From Planctomycetota bacterium (GTDB lineage Bacteria > Planctomycetota > PLA2 > JAEUHO01), in NCBI GenBank assembly GCA_029259775.1, contig JAJDEN010000026.1, positions 124,059 through 186,211 on the forward strand: DNA of 62,153 nucleotides, written 5' to 3'. The translations under genes were made by a program, and so were the position numbers. Shown here piece after piece: positions 16,424 through 27,026 of this stretch; the first letter of the stretch is position 1; each line of letters starts with the position of its first letter. The notes below the pieces were generated by a model. That model did not search any database. It had not been told where the DNA came from and saw only the letters and a program-made list of their open reading frames with translations.

Positions 16424-17000
16424 GGGTGCAACCTCCGAAAAATTCGGTCGGGATTGGGGGGTAAGAGGATTCGGAAGACGCCGCACACCAGGGAGGGTTG
16501 ATCTCTAGAAGAGACCATCCTCCCTCATGAGCAAGCTCGTCGAACGGTTCAACGCACCTCGTAGAAACCGGCCTCGCGTGGACGGCGCGCTGCGTTCGCA
16601 GTTCGCATACGCACCTCTCCCTGGACGGGGGGCCGTATGGGTCTACGCGCACATGCGCCGTGCCGCTGGCCGGTGCCCCCTCCCGAATGGCTGCACCAGG
16701 TTGCGACGAGCGAAGCGTCTTCCTACTTGCGGTGGTCGGACCGCGGCGCGGCATCCTTGAACGGGATACGAACACGAGAAGCTTTTTTTGTTGTGTCGGA
16801 GGGCGAAAGCGTCCGTGTCGTGTCTTGCGAATGTCACCGAATTTGGCACAGGAGGGGTCACTGCGGACTCAAGTCGTGTACCGCGTGCGGGTTGTGTGCA
16901 CGGAGAGCGTTACGCCTCTTCAGGCGCCGTCTCTGGCTGCAGCCCTAGCCATGTTGCGTGGCCACGCGCGCACCGACGCGGACACGGACGCGCGCGAGCG
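16424..17000. other. 577-bp spacer between paralogous genes, no gene identified
   Basis: Frames crossing this stretch lack coding character and no tRNA or known structured RNA was recognised. It contains an inverted repeat at 16490-16525 (AGGGAGG/CCTCCCT with inner CTCT/AGAG) and a T7 run at 16782-16788. It probably carries the promoter and leader of the 14864-16423 gene. Confidence 0.5.
16490..16525. promoter_or_regulatory. Inverted repeat in the 5' region of the thioredoxin-like gene
   Basis: AGGGAGG (16490-16496) pairs with CCTCCCT (16519-16525), and an inner CTCT-AGA-AGAG pairs too. It lies 67-102 nt upstream of the minus-strand ATG at 16423, so it could be a leader hairpin or operator. 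Function is not shown. Confidence 0.4.
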
Positions 17001-18209
17001 TCAGGAACCGAAGAGCTCGCCCCACATCGAGGAGCCGAGATCACGGCGGGCGCGCATGAGGTAACGATTGCGCTCCGCACCGTTGGAAGCCAACCGGATG
17101 CGCTTCGCGTTGTAGAGCGCAACGCCGCCCTTGCTCGCTTCGCGCGCGAGGGTCGTGCCCGCCATGCGCGAGCGGACCTGGCTGAGCGTCTGGCTGGCGT
17201 CGGTGTACTCACCGGCGCGGATGAGGTCCCGCGCGCGCTCGAGCTTCGTGCGGCCCCAGGCCGTGAGGTCGTCACCCGTGGACGGGTTGAGGATGGTGTT
17301 CACCTCGGCGACGGGCGCGGCGGGGGCCGGCGCGGTGCGCACCGGAGCGGGCGCGATCTCGACGGCGGGCTCCAGGGCCGGGAGCTCGGCCACCACCGGT
17401 GCGTCAATCTTCGGGGAGGACGTCACGACCGGCTCGAGGGCGGGCAGGTCGACGATGGCCGGGCCATTGCGGGTGGAGCTGTCCGGGGAGGCGGCCGCCA
17501 CGACGGGGGCGTCGGCCACGCGGACCTCGCGCGGCAGCGGCGGGGCCTCGAGCGGGGCCCAGACGTCGATCGCCGGGCTCCACTCCGTCTCGCCGAACTC
17601 GTTCACGACGCCGATGCGGGGCGCAGCGGCCGCACCGGGCGTGCGGACACGGGCACCGCGCATGGGGTTGCTGCGATCGGCCCGGGCGATGTCGCCACGG
17701 AACTCGGTCACCGAGCGCGGGCCCCAGAAACCGTGGATGTAGCCGAGGTCGGGCGTCAGGAAGCCCACGAGCGGCATCAGGTCCGCGCCGCGCAGGTTCG
17801 CGCGCAGCGTCTGGTCGACGCGGCGGACCTCCGGGCGGGTGATGTCGTAGATGTAGCCGACGGCCACCTGGTTGAGCTCGCCCGCGGCGCCGGGCGCGAT
17901 GCGGTTCTTGAACTTCTCGCACAGGCCGCAGCGCGGCTTCGTCGAGAGGGCGAGGATCAGCCTGCCGGTGGCGCGGGCGTCGGCCTGCGCATCGGCCAGC
18001 CGCGTGTGCCAGCGGACCGAGCCGGAGCGGACGGGGCCACGGGGCGCGGCCGCGCGGCCATCCGGCGAGCCCGAGCTGAACGGCGTGTTGGGCTCCGGGG
18101 CCTCGGGGCCGTAGTTGGCGACAGGCGCGGGCCGGCTCGGCTCCGAGCTGCAGGCAGCGAACACGGTCAATGCTGCGAGGACGACGACGAGGGCGGTGGT
18201 GGAACGCAT
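17001..18209 (-). CDS. Thioredoxin-like lipoprotein, paralog 2
   Basis: A 402-residue predicted lipoprotein (lipobox FAAC, Cys20). A thioredoxin-like domain starts near residue 62, with the motif CGLC at 94-97. It aligns with paralog 1 through WHXXLXXAQ, the CXXC region, AVG and the later MP...GW/GFWGP..SV.E pattern. A Pro/Ala-rich linker with repeated LPALEP units follows. The last ~80 residues (RDLIRAGEYTDASQTLSQVR and MWGELFGS at the end) match the end of paralog 1. GGGAG upstream and the lipoprotein signal fix the ATG at 18209. Confidence 0.82.
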   Translation of the reverse strand: MRSTTALVVVLAALTVFAACSSEPSRPAPVANYGPEAPEPNTPFSSGSPDGRAAAPRGPVRSGSVRWHTRLADAQADARATGRLILALSTKPRCGLCEKFKNRIAPGAAGELNQVAVGYIYDITRPEVRRVDQTLRANLRGADLMPLVGFLTPDLGYIHGFWGPRSVTEFRGDIARADRSNPMRGARVRTPGAAAAPRIGVVNEFGETEWSPAIDVWAPLEAPPLPREVRVADAPVVAAASPDSSTRNGPAIVDLPALEPVVTSSPKIDAPVVAELPALEPAVEIAPAPVRTAPAPAAPVAEVNTILNPSTGDDLTAWGRTKLERARDLIRAGEYTDASQTLSQVRSRMAGTTLAREASKGGVALYNAKRIRLASNGAERNRYLMRARRDLGSSMWGELFGS

Positions 18210-18594
18210 GGGGTACTCCCTGCCTCCGGGCCTCGTGCATGGGGCGAGGAGGACCCGGTGGGCGTGGTCGAGGGTAGCGCCGCCGGGGCGGGCGGCAAAC
18301 AGCCGGAGCTGCGCGGATGAGGGCGCCTCAGTTGACAGAATGTCACCCGCCGGAGTCCTCTCCGGAGGCGGTCTGACAACATGGCACCGTCCGTACTCAA
18401 CGAGATCGGTTCCAGACGCCGGAAGCTGAACGGGCACAAGCCCTTACGTCAAGACGTCGCGGACGGCACACGGTTGGCATTGGATTGGACGTCGCTGGGG
18501 ACGTCACCCCTGCGCACGAAGCCCGGCTCGTCACGGCTGCTTCACGGTTTCCCCGTGAGGTCGCTCGCGGCGCCCAGCCACAGGAGGTTCCCGC
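18210..18594. other. Divergent regulatory spacer upstream of groEL1
   Basis: This 385 bp separates the minus-strand lipoprotein gene and groEL1. It should hold both promoters, but no convincing -35/-10 pair and no CIRCE element (TTAGCACTC type) was found. It holds two small inverted repeats near 18333-18365 that are listed separately. Confidence 0.5.
18333..18345. promoter_or_regulatory. Small palindrome TGACA-GAA-TGTCA
   Basis: A perfect 5-3-5 inverted repeat about 250 bp before groEL1, followed at 18350 by the hairpin CCGGAG-TCCT-CTCCGG. It could be an operator for either divergent gene. The short arms mean chance is possible. Confidence 0.3.
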
Positions 18595-20220
<1,626 letters not shown>

Positions 20221-20292
20221 CGAGCACGTTCTAGCGAGCAAGCGCTTCGAGTCGCACCCATTCCATCGAGACGAACAACGGAGATTGATCCC

Positions 20293-20583
20293 ATGGCGAT
20301 CCGCCCCCTGGATGACCGCATCGTGGTCAAGGCCGTCGAGGCCAAAGAGAAGACGACCGGCGGCATCCTGCTGCCCGACAGCGCGAAGGAGAAGCCCTCC
20401 CGCGCCATCGTCGTAGCCATCGGCGAAGGCCCGCGCAACGATGACGGCAAGCGCCTCGCGCTGACCGTCAAGGTCGGCGACGAGATCCTCTACGGCAAGT
20501 ACGCCGGCAACGAGATCAAGTGGAACGGGGAGGAATACAAGATCCTTCGCGAGTCCGAGGTCCTCGCCCTCGTCACGAACTGA
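20293..20583 (+). CDS. groES: Co-chaperonin GroES
   Basis: A 96-residue lid protein of the chaperonin. It has IRPLDDRIVVKAVEAKEKT, the mobile loop TTGGILLPDSAKEKPS, VGDEILYGKYAGNEIKW and the end EYKILRESEVLALV. Length and motifs are typical. GGAG at 20280-20283 precedes the ATG. It lies between two groEL genes on the same strand, so it could serve both, and a small CCCC-TTGC-GGGG hairpin follows the stop. Confidence 0.96.
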   Translation: MAIRPLDDRIVVKAVEAKEKTTGGILLPDSAKEKPSRAIVVAIGEGPRNDDGKRLALTVKVGDEILYGKYAGNEIKWNGEEYKILRESEVLALVTN

Positions 20584-20605
20584 CCCCTTGCGGGGCAGGT
20601 GACCC

Positions 20606-20651
20606 GTAGGGGCAGCCTGAGCGCGCGCCTGGACGCGCGTTCAGGCCGCCC
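20606..20651 (+). repeat. TAGGGGC-type hairpin between groES and groEL2
   Basis: GTAGGGGC, then arms GGGCAGCCTGA..CGCGCG and CGCGCGTTCAGGCCGCCC, imperfectly complementary. It is a member of the repeat family found at other gene ends and may uncouple groES from groEL2. Confidence 0.65.
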
Positions 20652-20710
20652 TCACGAAGCTCCGGCCCGCAAGCGCCAGCCCATCGACCCACAATCAGAA
20701 GGAACCCACG

Positions 20711-22320
<1,610 letters not shown>

Positions 22321-22321
<1 letters not shown>

Positions 22322-22343
22322 CAGGGGTTGGCAGAGCCCCTGC
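22321..22343 (+). terminator. Stem-loop at the groEL2 stop codon
   Basis: GCAGGGG (22321-22327) pairs with CCCCTGC (22337-22343) across a 9 nt loop, starting within the TAG stop. There is no T run, so rho-independent function is uncertain; 3'-end stabilisation is also possible. Confidence 0.5.
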
Positions 22344-22452
22344 CACTTCCACATTGACGTTGCCTTCCACGTCGACTCGAGCACCTGCACGCCTACGTGC
22401 GAGTGAACGGGCCGCTCAGGGGAGGTGGAAGTCAATGTCGAGGTCGAAGTGT
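22344..22452. repeat. Hexamer-type inverted repeat, copy B
   Basis: The left part contains CATTGACGTTGCCTTCCACG and the right part GTGGAAGTCAATGTCGAGGT. It has the same design and partly the same words as the structure at 9888-10013, so the two are members of one dispersed family. Confidence 0.65.
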
Positions 22453-22504
22453 CTGCTCCGGGGTAGGCCCGGTACAGAGGACCGGCACAGAGTAGGATTC
22501 CCCC

Positions 22505-23641
22505 GTGCCTGACACCGGAAAGCGCGACTACTACGAAGTCCTTGGCGTAGGGCGGGATGCCGACGACGGAGAGCTGAAGAGCGCCTACCGTCGGCTCGCG
22601 CTCAAGTTCCACCCGGACAAGAACCCCGGCGACGACACGGCCGAGGAGCGCTTCAAGGAGGCCGCCGAGGCCTACGAGGTGCTGTCCAACGCGGACAAGC
22701 GCGGCCGCTACGATCGCTTCGGACACGAAGGCATGGGCGACCAGGTCGGCTTCAGCGACGTCTCCGACATTTTCGGCGCCTTCTCGGACTTCTTCGGCCA
22801 GATCTTCGGCGGCCAAGGCGGGGGGGGCGTGCGCCGCGGCGCGAGCCTGCGTGCCGAGATCCTCGTCCCGTTTGACGAGATGGCGGAAGGGGCGAGCAAG
22901 ACGCTCAGCCTGCGCCGACGCGTGGCGTGTGACGACTGCGACAGCACCGGATCGGCCGATCGCAAGCCGCCGCTCTCCTGCAGTGCGTGCGGCGGCCAAG
23001 GCTTCATCGTCTCGAGCGAGGGCTTCTTCGCCATGCGCCGGGCCTGCCCGCGCTGCCGCGGCGAGGGCACGACGATCGAGAACCCCTGCCGTGGCTGTCG
23101 CGGCGAGGGCTTGGTGATGGGCCGCCGCGAGATCGACCTCAAGATTCCCGCGGGCGTCTATGACGGCATCACGCTGCGCGTGCCCGGCGAGGGGGAGCCG
23201 GCGCCGAACGGCGGCGCGCCCGGCGACCTCAACGTGCGTGTCCGCGTCCAGGAACACGACGTGTTCATCCGCTCGCCCGAGGATCCCGCCGACCTGTTCC
23301 TGCAGGTGCCCGTACCGATGGCGACCGCCGTCCTCGGCGGCGAGGTCGAGATTCCCTCCCTGGAGGGCAGCCTGACGCTCGACGTCGAGGCCGGGACCGC
23401 GCCGGGCGACACGATCCGCGTGCGCGGTGGTGGCTTGCAGCGCTTTCAGCGTTCCGGGCGCGGCCACCTCTACGTGCGCGTTCTCTACGATGTCCCGAAG
23501 CGACCGACCCGCAAGCTCAAGCGTGCCTACGAGGCGCTGCGCGACGTCGAGCACGGCGAGCCCGGCCCCTCACGCCGCTCGTTCGAAGACGGCCTGAAGG
23601 CCCACATGCGCCACATCGAGAAGCGCAAGAAGAAGAAGTGA
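22505..23641 (+). CDS. dnaJ: DnaJ-type Hsp40 co-chaperone
   Basis: A 378-residue type I Hsp40 that stimulates DnaK ATPase. The J domain (about 8-70) has HPDKN with HPD at 36-38. The short Gly-rich segment GGQGGGG follows, then four zinc-binding cysteine pairs (CDDC, CSAC, CPRC, CRGC), of which the first lacks the usual Gly spacing. The C-terminal substrate domain includes [20 protein letters not shown]. The start is GTG at 22505. It precedes grpE by 2 bp, the reverse of the common order, and no dnaK gene is in the window. Confidence 0.93.
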   Translation: MPDTGKRDYYEVLGVGRDADDGELKSAYRRLALKFHPDKNPGDDTAEERFKEAAEAYEVLSNADKRGRYDRFGHEGMGDQVGFSDVSDIFGAFSDFFGQIFGGQGGGGVRRGASLRAEILVPFDEMAEGASKTLSLRRRVACDDCDSTGSADRKPPLSCSACGGQGFIVSSEGFFAMRRACPRCRGEGTTIENPCRGCRGEGLVMGRREIDLKIPAGVYDGITLRVPGEGEPAPNGGAPGDLNVRVRVQEHDVFIRSPEDPADLFLQVPVPMATAVLGGEVEIPSLEGSLTLDVEAGTAPGDTIRVRGGGLQRFQRSGRGHLYVRVLYDVPKRPTRKLKRAYEALRDVEHGEPGPSRRSFEDGLKAHMRHIEKRKKKK

Positions 23642-23643
23642 CC

Positions 23644-24300
23644 ATGGACCGAGTCGACGAGAGCCAGGATCCGAAGGACGAGACCGCGGCCGAGCTCGAG
23701 GAGCAGGCGGCGCCGTCCTCCACGCCATCCTCCAGAGGGCCCGACGAGGGGGCGGAGGCCGCCGAGCCGGTGGACGAGCTGAGCCAGCGCACGGCCGAGG
23801 TCCTGGCGCTGAAGGACAAGCTCCAGCGTGTCGAGGCCGGCTTCGTCAATGAGACGAAGCGCATCCGTCGTCAGGCCGAGCAGGATCGCAAGTACGCGAT
23901 CGAGAAGGTCGTCGTCGATCTGCTGCCCGTCATCGACGCGCTGCATGGTGCGCGGGAGAACCTCGGCGAAGGCGAGGGCTCCGAGGCGATGCGCGAGGGC
24001 CTTGCCCTCGTCGAGAAGCAGCTGCAGGGGGTGTTCCAGCGCTACGGGATCGCGCCCATCGAGGCGCTCGGCATGCCGTTCGATCCCGCCCGCCACCAGG
24101 CGATGATGATGGTCGAGAATGCCGAGCTGGAGCCGCAGACCGTCTGCAACGTGATGCGTCTCGGCTACGAACTGAATGGTCGGGTCGTGCGCCCCGCCGA
24201 GGTGATCGTCGTCAAGGCGCCGCCCGCGCCCGTCGAGTCCGCCCCGGAGGGGGAGGCCGCAGATGAGCCGACCGAGGGCGGCGACGAGAACGAGAGCTGA
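23644..24300 (+). CDS. grpE: Nucleotide exchange factor GrpE
   Basis: A 218-residue DnaK nucleotide exchange factor. An acidic disordered N-terminus leads into a long coiled coil (LKDKLQRVEAGFVNETKRIR). The C-terminal beta domain has the family block LGMPFDPARHQAMMMVEN and LGYELNGRVVRPAEVIVVK. The tail is acidic. The ATG at 23644 sits two bases after the dnaJ stop, so the two are surely co-translated. Confidence 0.94.
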   Translation: MDRVDESQDPKDETAAELEEQAAPSSTPSSRGPDEGAEAAEPVDELSQRTAEVLALKDKLQRVEAGFVNETKRIRRQAEQDRKYAIEKVVVDLLPVIDALHGARENLGEGEGSEAMREGLALVEKQLQGVFQRYGIAPIEALGMPFDPARHQAMMMVENAELEPQTVCNVMRLGYELNGRVVRPAEVIVVKAPPAPVESAPEGEAADEPTEGGDENES

Positions 24301-24302
24301 CC

Positions 24303-24677
24303 ATGCCCACCTACGACTACCTCTGCGACGGCTGCCAGCACCAGTTCGAGCACTTCCAGAGCATGACGAGCCGCCGCCTGCGCAAGTGCCCGGAGTGCGG
24401 CGAGCGCAAGCTCGAGCGCCTCATCGGGAGCGGCGCCGGCGTCATCTTCAAGGGCTCCGGCTTCTACGAGACCGACTACAAGCGCTCGGGCGAGTCGGTT
24501 CCCTCTGAGAAGCAGCCCTCTGAGAAGCAGCCCTCCGAGAAGCAGTCCTCCGAGAAGCGGGCATCCGAGAAGAGCAGCGGCTCGTCCTCCTCGTCCAGCG
24601 AGACGAAGAGCGAGAGCCGCGGGAACTCGACGAGCGACGCCAAGAAGAGCGGCGGCTCCGGCGCGAAGGACGCCTGA
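24303..24677 (+). CDS. FmdB-family zinc ribbon protein with low-complexity tail
   Basis: A 124-residue protein. The first ~60 residues are the FmdB zinc ribbon: [17 protein letters not shown], then [12 protein letters not shown]. The second half is a Ser/Glu/Lys tail with tandem PSEKQ-type pentapeptides (about six, near 24506-24570), then poly-Ser. The encoding 15-bp repeats are near identical, suggesting recent slippage. Regulatory roles have been proposed for the family, but the actual function is unknown. It lies 2 bp after grpE and 1 bp before yacG. Confidence 0.9.
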   Translation: MPTYDYLCDGCQHQFEHFQSMTSRRLRKCPECGERKLERLIGSGAGVIFKGSGFYETDYKRSGESVPSEKQPSEKQPSEKQSSEKRASEKSSGSSSSSSETKSESRGNSTSDAKKSGGSGAKDA

Positions 24678-24678
24678 C

Positions 24679-24930
24679 ATGACGCCGGAGCGGCCTGGGT
24701 GTCCGACCTGCGAGAAAGCCGTGCCGGCGGATGGCGGCTTTCGCCCGTTCTGCTCCTCCCGCTGCAAGATGGTGGACCTGGGCCGGTGGTTCCAGGGAAA
24801 GTACTTCGTCCCCGGGGAGTCGGCGTTTGCGCTGGACCCCGAGGAGTTCGAGGAGCACGTGCGGCGTCTCGAGGACAACGAGCGCGCCAAGCAGGCCGAG
24901 GACGGAGGCGACCCTGAGCCCGATGCTTGA
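24679..24930 (+). CDS. yacG: DNA gyrase inhibitor YacG (zinc-binding)
   Basis: An 83-residue YacG protein. Zinc ligands CPTC (8-11) and [19 protein letters not shown] are exactly the family pattern. YacG binds gyrase and blocks its DNA binding in E. coli. An acidic tail ([10 protein letters not shown]) follows. Its stop overlaps the start of the next gene by 8 bp, so translation is coupled. Confidence 0.92.
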   Translation: MTPERPGCPTCEKAVPADGGFRPFCSSRCKMVDLGRWFQGKYFVPGESAFALDPEEFEEHVRRLEDNERAKQAEDGGDPEPDA

Positions 24931-26032
24931 CCTCTGGCATGCCGCGGGACGTGCGGCCGGTGACCGGCAGAAACGCCGTGTCGCGCTGCTCGGTGTGCTT
25001 TCCAGTGCACCGGCGCTGCTCGCCGGCGCGTTCCTCTCGCACTTCCTGCGCGACCCCGCCTCGGCCCTCGAGGGCGTTGGGCGTCCGCTGGGCTACATCG
25101 TCGCACCGCTGCGGAAGGCGTACGAAGGTGATCACGACGTGGCGTTGCTCGGCTACCTCGCCTTGCAAGGGCTGCTGCTCAGTCTCGTCTGGGGCGTTTT
25201 CGGCGGTGCACTGCAACGCCTGGCCGCCGTGGACCTTACGCAAGGCCGCCGCGAGGAGACACCCGCGGCGTTCGCGTTCGCCCGGCGCCACTGGCGGGCC
25301 TTCGTCGGATGCAAGGCCGCGCTGTTCGTTGGCACGATCGCGCCGCTCGCCGCCGCCGCCGCGATCGCGACCGTCGGCCGCATCGACGGCGCCCCGGGTG
25401 GCATCCTGCTCGCCGTCGTGGCCGTCTTCGCACTGATCTTCGTCGCCATCGGCGTTGTCCTGGGCTCGAGCTGGCTCGTCGCGGGCTTCCTCACGACGCC
25501 CGTGATCGCGTGCGAGGACAGCGGCGCGTTTGACGGCCTCAGCCGCACCTTCGGCTACGCCGGTGCCGGCGTGCCGCGCCTCACGCTCTGGCGCCTGGCG
25601 TTCTTCGGCGGCGTGCTCATCGGTGCGCTCTGGCGCGCGCTGCGCATGATCGTCATCGTGGGCGTCACGCTCGCGGTCCTGCGCCTGGGCGCCGGCGCCG
25701 ACGTCCTGGAGCGTGCCCACGCGGTTCTCGGTGCGCGGGGCGAGCCCGCGGACGCTGCGCGCCTCGGCATCACGTTCGGCGACTACGCGCTCGCTTTCGT
25801 GCTCGCTCTCCTGCTGTTCGCACTCGTGGCCACATGGCTGGCACAGTTCATCTCGCGCATCGCGTGCGCCCGCGTCGCCGTCTATCTGGGCCTCCGCGAG
25901 CGTATCGATGGCGTGGCGCGCGACGTCCTGCACACCCCGCCGGAGGCACCGGCGTTCGCCGACGCCGACGCAGCGGGCTTCGACGAGGTCGCGCGCGTCG
26001 GTCCGCCGGACGTGCACGCGGCGGAAGCGTGA
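24923..26032 (+). CDS. Multi-spanning membrane protein of unknown function
   Basis: A 369-residue protein with six or more hydrophobic segments (for example [53 protein letters not shown]) and an acidic cytosolic tail. The N-terminal helix also carries [16 protein letters not shown]. It looks like the broad class of DUF975/YihY-type or glycerophosphoryl-type membrane proteins, but no family is claimed. The ATG at 24923 lies inside the end of yacG, with GGAGG at 24904. The next gene overlaps by GTGA. Confidence 0.75.
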   Translation: MLDLWHAAGRAAGDRQKRRVALLGVLSSAPALLAGAFLSHFLRDPASALEGVGRPLGYIVAPLRKAYEGDHDVALLGYLALQGLLLSLVWGVFGGALQRLAAVDLTQGRREETPAAFAFARRHWRAFVGCKAALFVGTIAPLAAAAAIATVGRIDGAPGGILLAVVAVFALIFVAIGVVLGSSWLVAGFLTTPVIACEDSGAFDGLSRTFGYAGAGVPRLTLWRLAFFGGVLIGALWRALRMIVIVGVTLAVLRLGAGADVLERAHAVLGARGEPADAARLGITFGDYALAFVLALLLFALVATWLAQFISRIACARVAVYLGLRERIDGVARDVLHTPPEAPAFADADAAGFDEVARVGPPDVHAAEA

Positions 26033-26811
26033 ACGTGACGGCGACGCCCGACAGCATCACCGTGCCGGTCCTCGAGGTGTTCTCGAGCTTCCAGGGCGAG
26101 GGGCCGCAGGTCGGCGAGCGGCAGGTGTTCGTGCGTCTTGCCAAGTGCGACCTGCGCTGCGCCTTCTGCGATACCCCGGAGTCCTACCCGACCCCGGACA
26201 AGGCCCGGATCCAGCTCGCAGCGCCCCACGGGCGCGAGGAGCGGCCGACGAACCCCCTCTCGGTCGCGCGCCTGCTCGAGGCAATCCGGCAGCTCGACGA
26301 TCCGCCCGGTCTGCACGCGGCCGTGTCGATCACGGGTGGGGAGCCATTGCTGCACCCGCAAGCCGTGCATGCCCTCGCGGTCGGCATCCGCTCCTTGGGC
26401 CTGCGCATCCACGTCGAGACGGGCGGCCATCGGCCCGGCGCCGTGCGCCACGTGATCGACGTCGTGGACGAGATGACGCCCGACTTGAAGCTCGAGAGCG
26501 CGTCGGGCATGCGGACGCCGTGGGCCGCCCATGCAGAAACCTACGAGATCTTGGAGGCTGCCGGCAAGGCGCTCGCGGTGAAGGCCGTCGTCGGCGCTGA
26601 CACGCCGCCGGCCGAGGTCGCCGAAGCCGCGGCCTTCGCAGCCAAGCACCTGCCGTCGGCTCCTTTCATCATGCAGCCCGCCACGCCGCACGGCGACGGG
26701 CCGGCGCGGCCGACGCTCTACCACCTGTACCACCTGCACGATGCCGCCGGCCGCGTCCATCCGGACGTCCGTCTGATCCCGCAGGTGCACGTGTTCCTCG
26801 GCGCGCGCTAG
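26029..26811 (+). CDS. queE: 7-carboxy-7-deazaguanine synthase (radical SAM)
   Basis: A 260-residue QueE that makes 7-carboxy-7-deazaguanine in the queuosine/preQ0 pathway. It has the substrate-loop motif SFQGEG, the radical SAM cluster motif CDLRCAFC (CX3CX2C) and ITGGEPLL. QueE is a short radical SAM protein of this length. The GTG at 26029 overlaps the preceding stop (GTGA). None of queC, queD, queF or tgt is in the window, so the gene sits apart from the usual cluster. Confidence 0.92.
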   Translation: MNVTATPDSITVPVLEVFSSFQGEGPQVGERQVFVRLAKCDLRCAFCDTPESYPTPDKARIQLAAPHGREERPTNPLSVARLLEAIRQLDDPPGLHAAVSITGGEPLLHPQAVHALAVGIRSLGLRIHVETGGHRPGAVRHVIDVVDEMTPDLKLESASGMRTPWAAHAETYEILEAAGKALAVKAVVGADTPPAEVAEAAAFAAKHLPSAPFIMQPATPHGDGPARPTLYHLYHLHDAAGRVHPDVRLIPQVHVFLGAR

Positions 26812-27026
26812 TTCACGCCCCCGGGCTCGCGGGGGGTTGCCGGACGGTTACCTCGCCGCCATGGAAACGGACTTGCCGGAGCCGAAGTCCCGAGTCCGGC
26901 GCCCCACGCAAAACATCGTGGTCCCAGCCCCCTCGTCGTGCGTCCAAGCTGTCGGCCGAGGTGGCGTGTGCGTCGTTCCGACGTATCGCGGGATGAGGAG
27001 TGGCATTGGTCGAGGTGGAGATACGG

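Noticed and set aside
16424..17000. A structured RNA gene (RNase P, tmRNA or 6S) in the 577-bp spacer
   Set aside because: No recognised conserved core such as GAGGAAAGTCC or a tRNA-like end was found. Only a small inverted repeat and a T run are visible.
18210..18594. CIRCE element or heat-shock promoter upstream of groEL1
   Set aside because: No TTAGCACTC-N9-GAGTGCTAA match, even relaxed. A TTGACA at 18332 has no -10 partner at the right distance.
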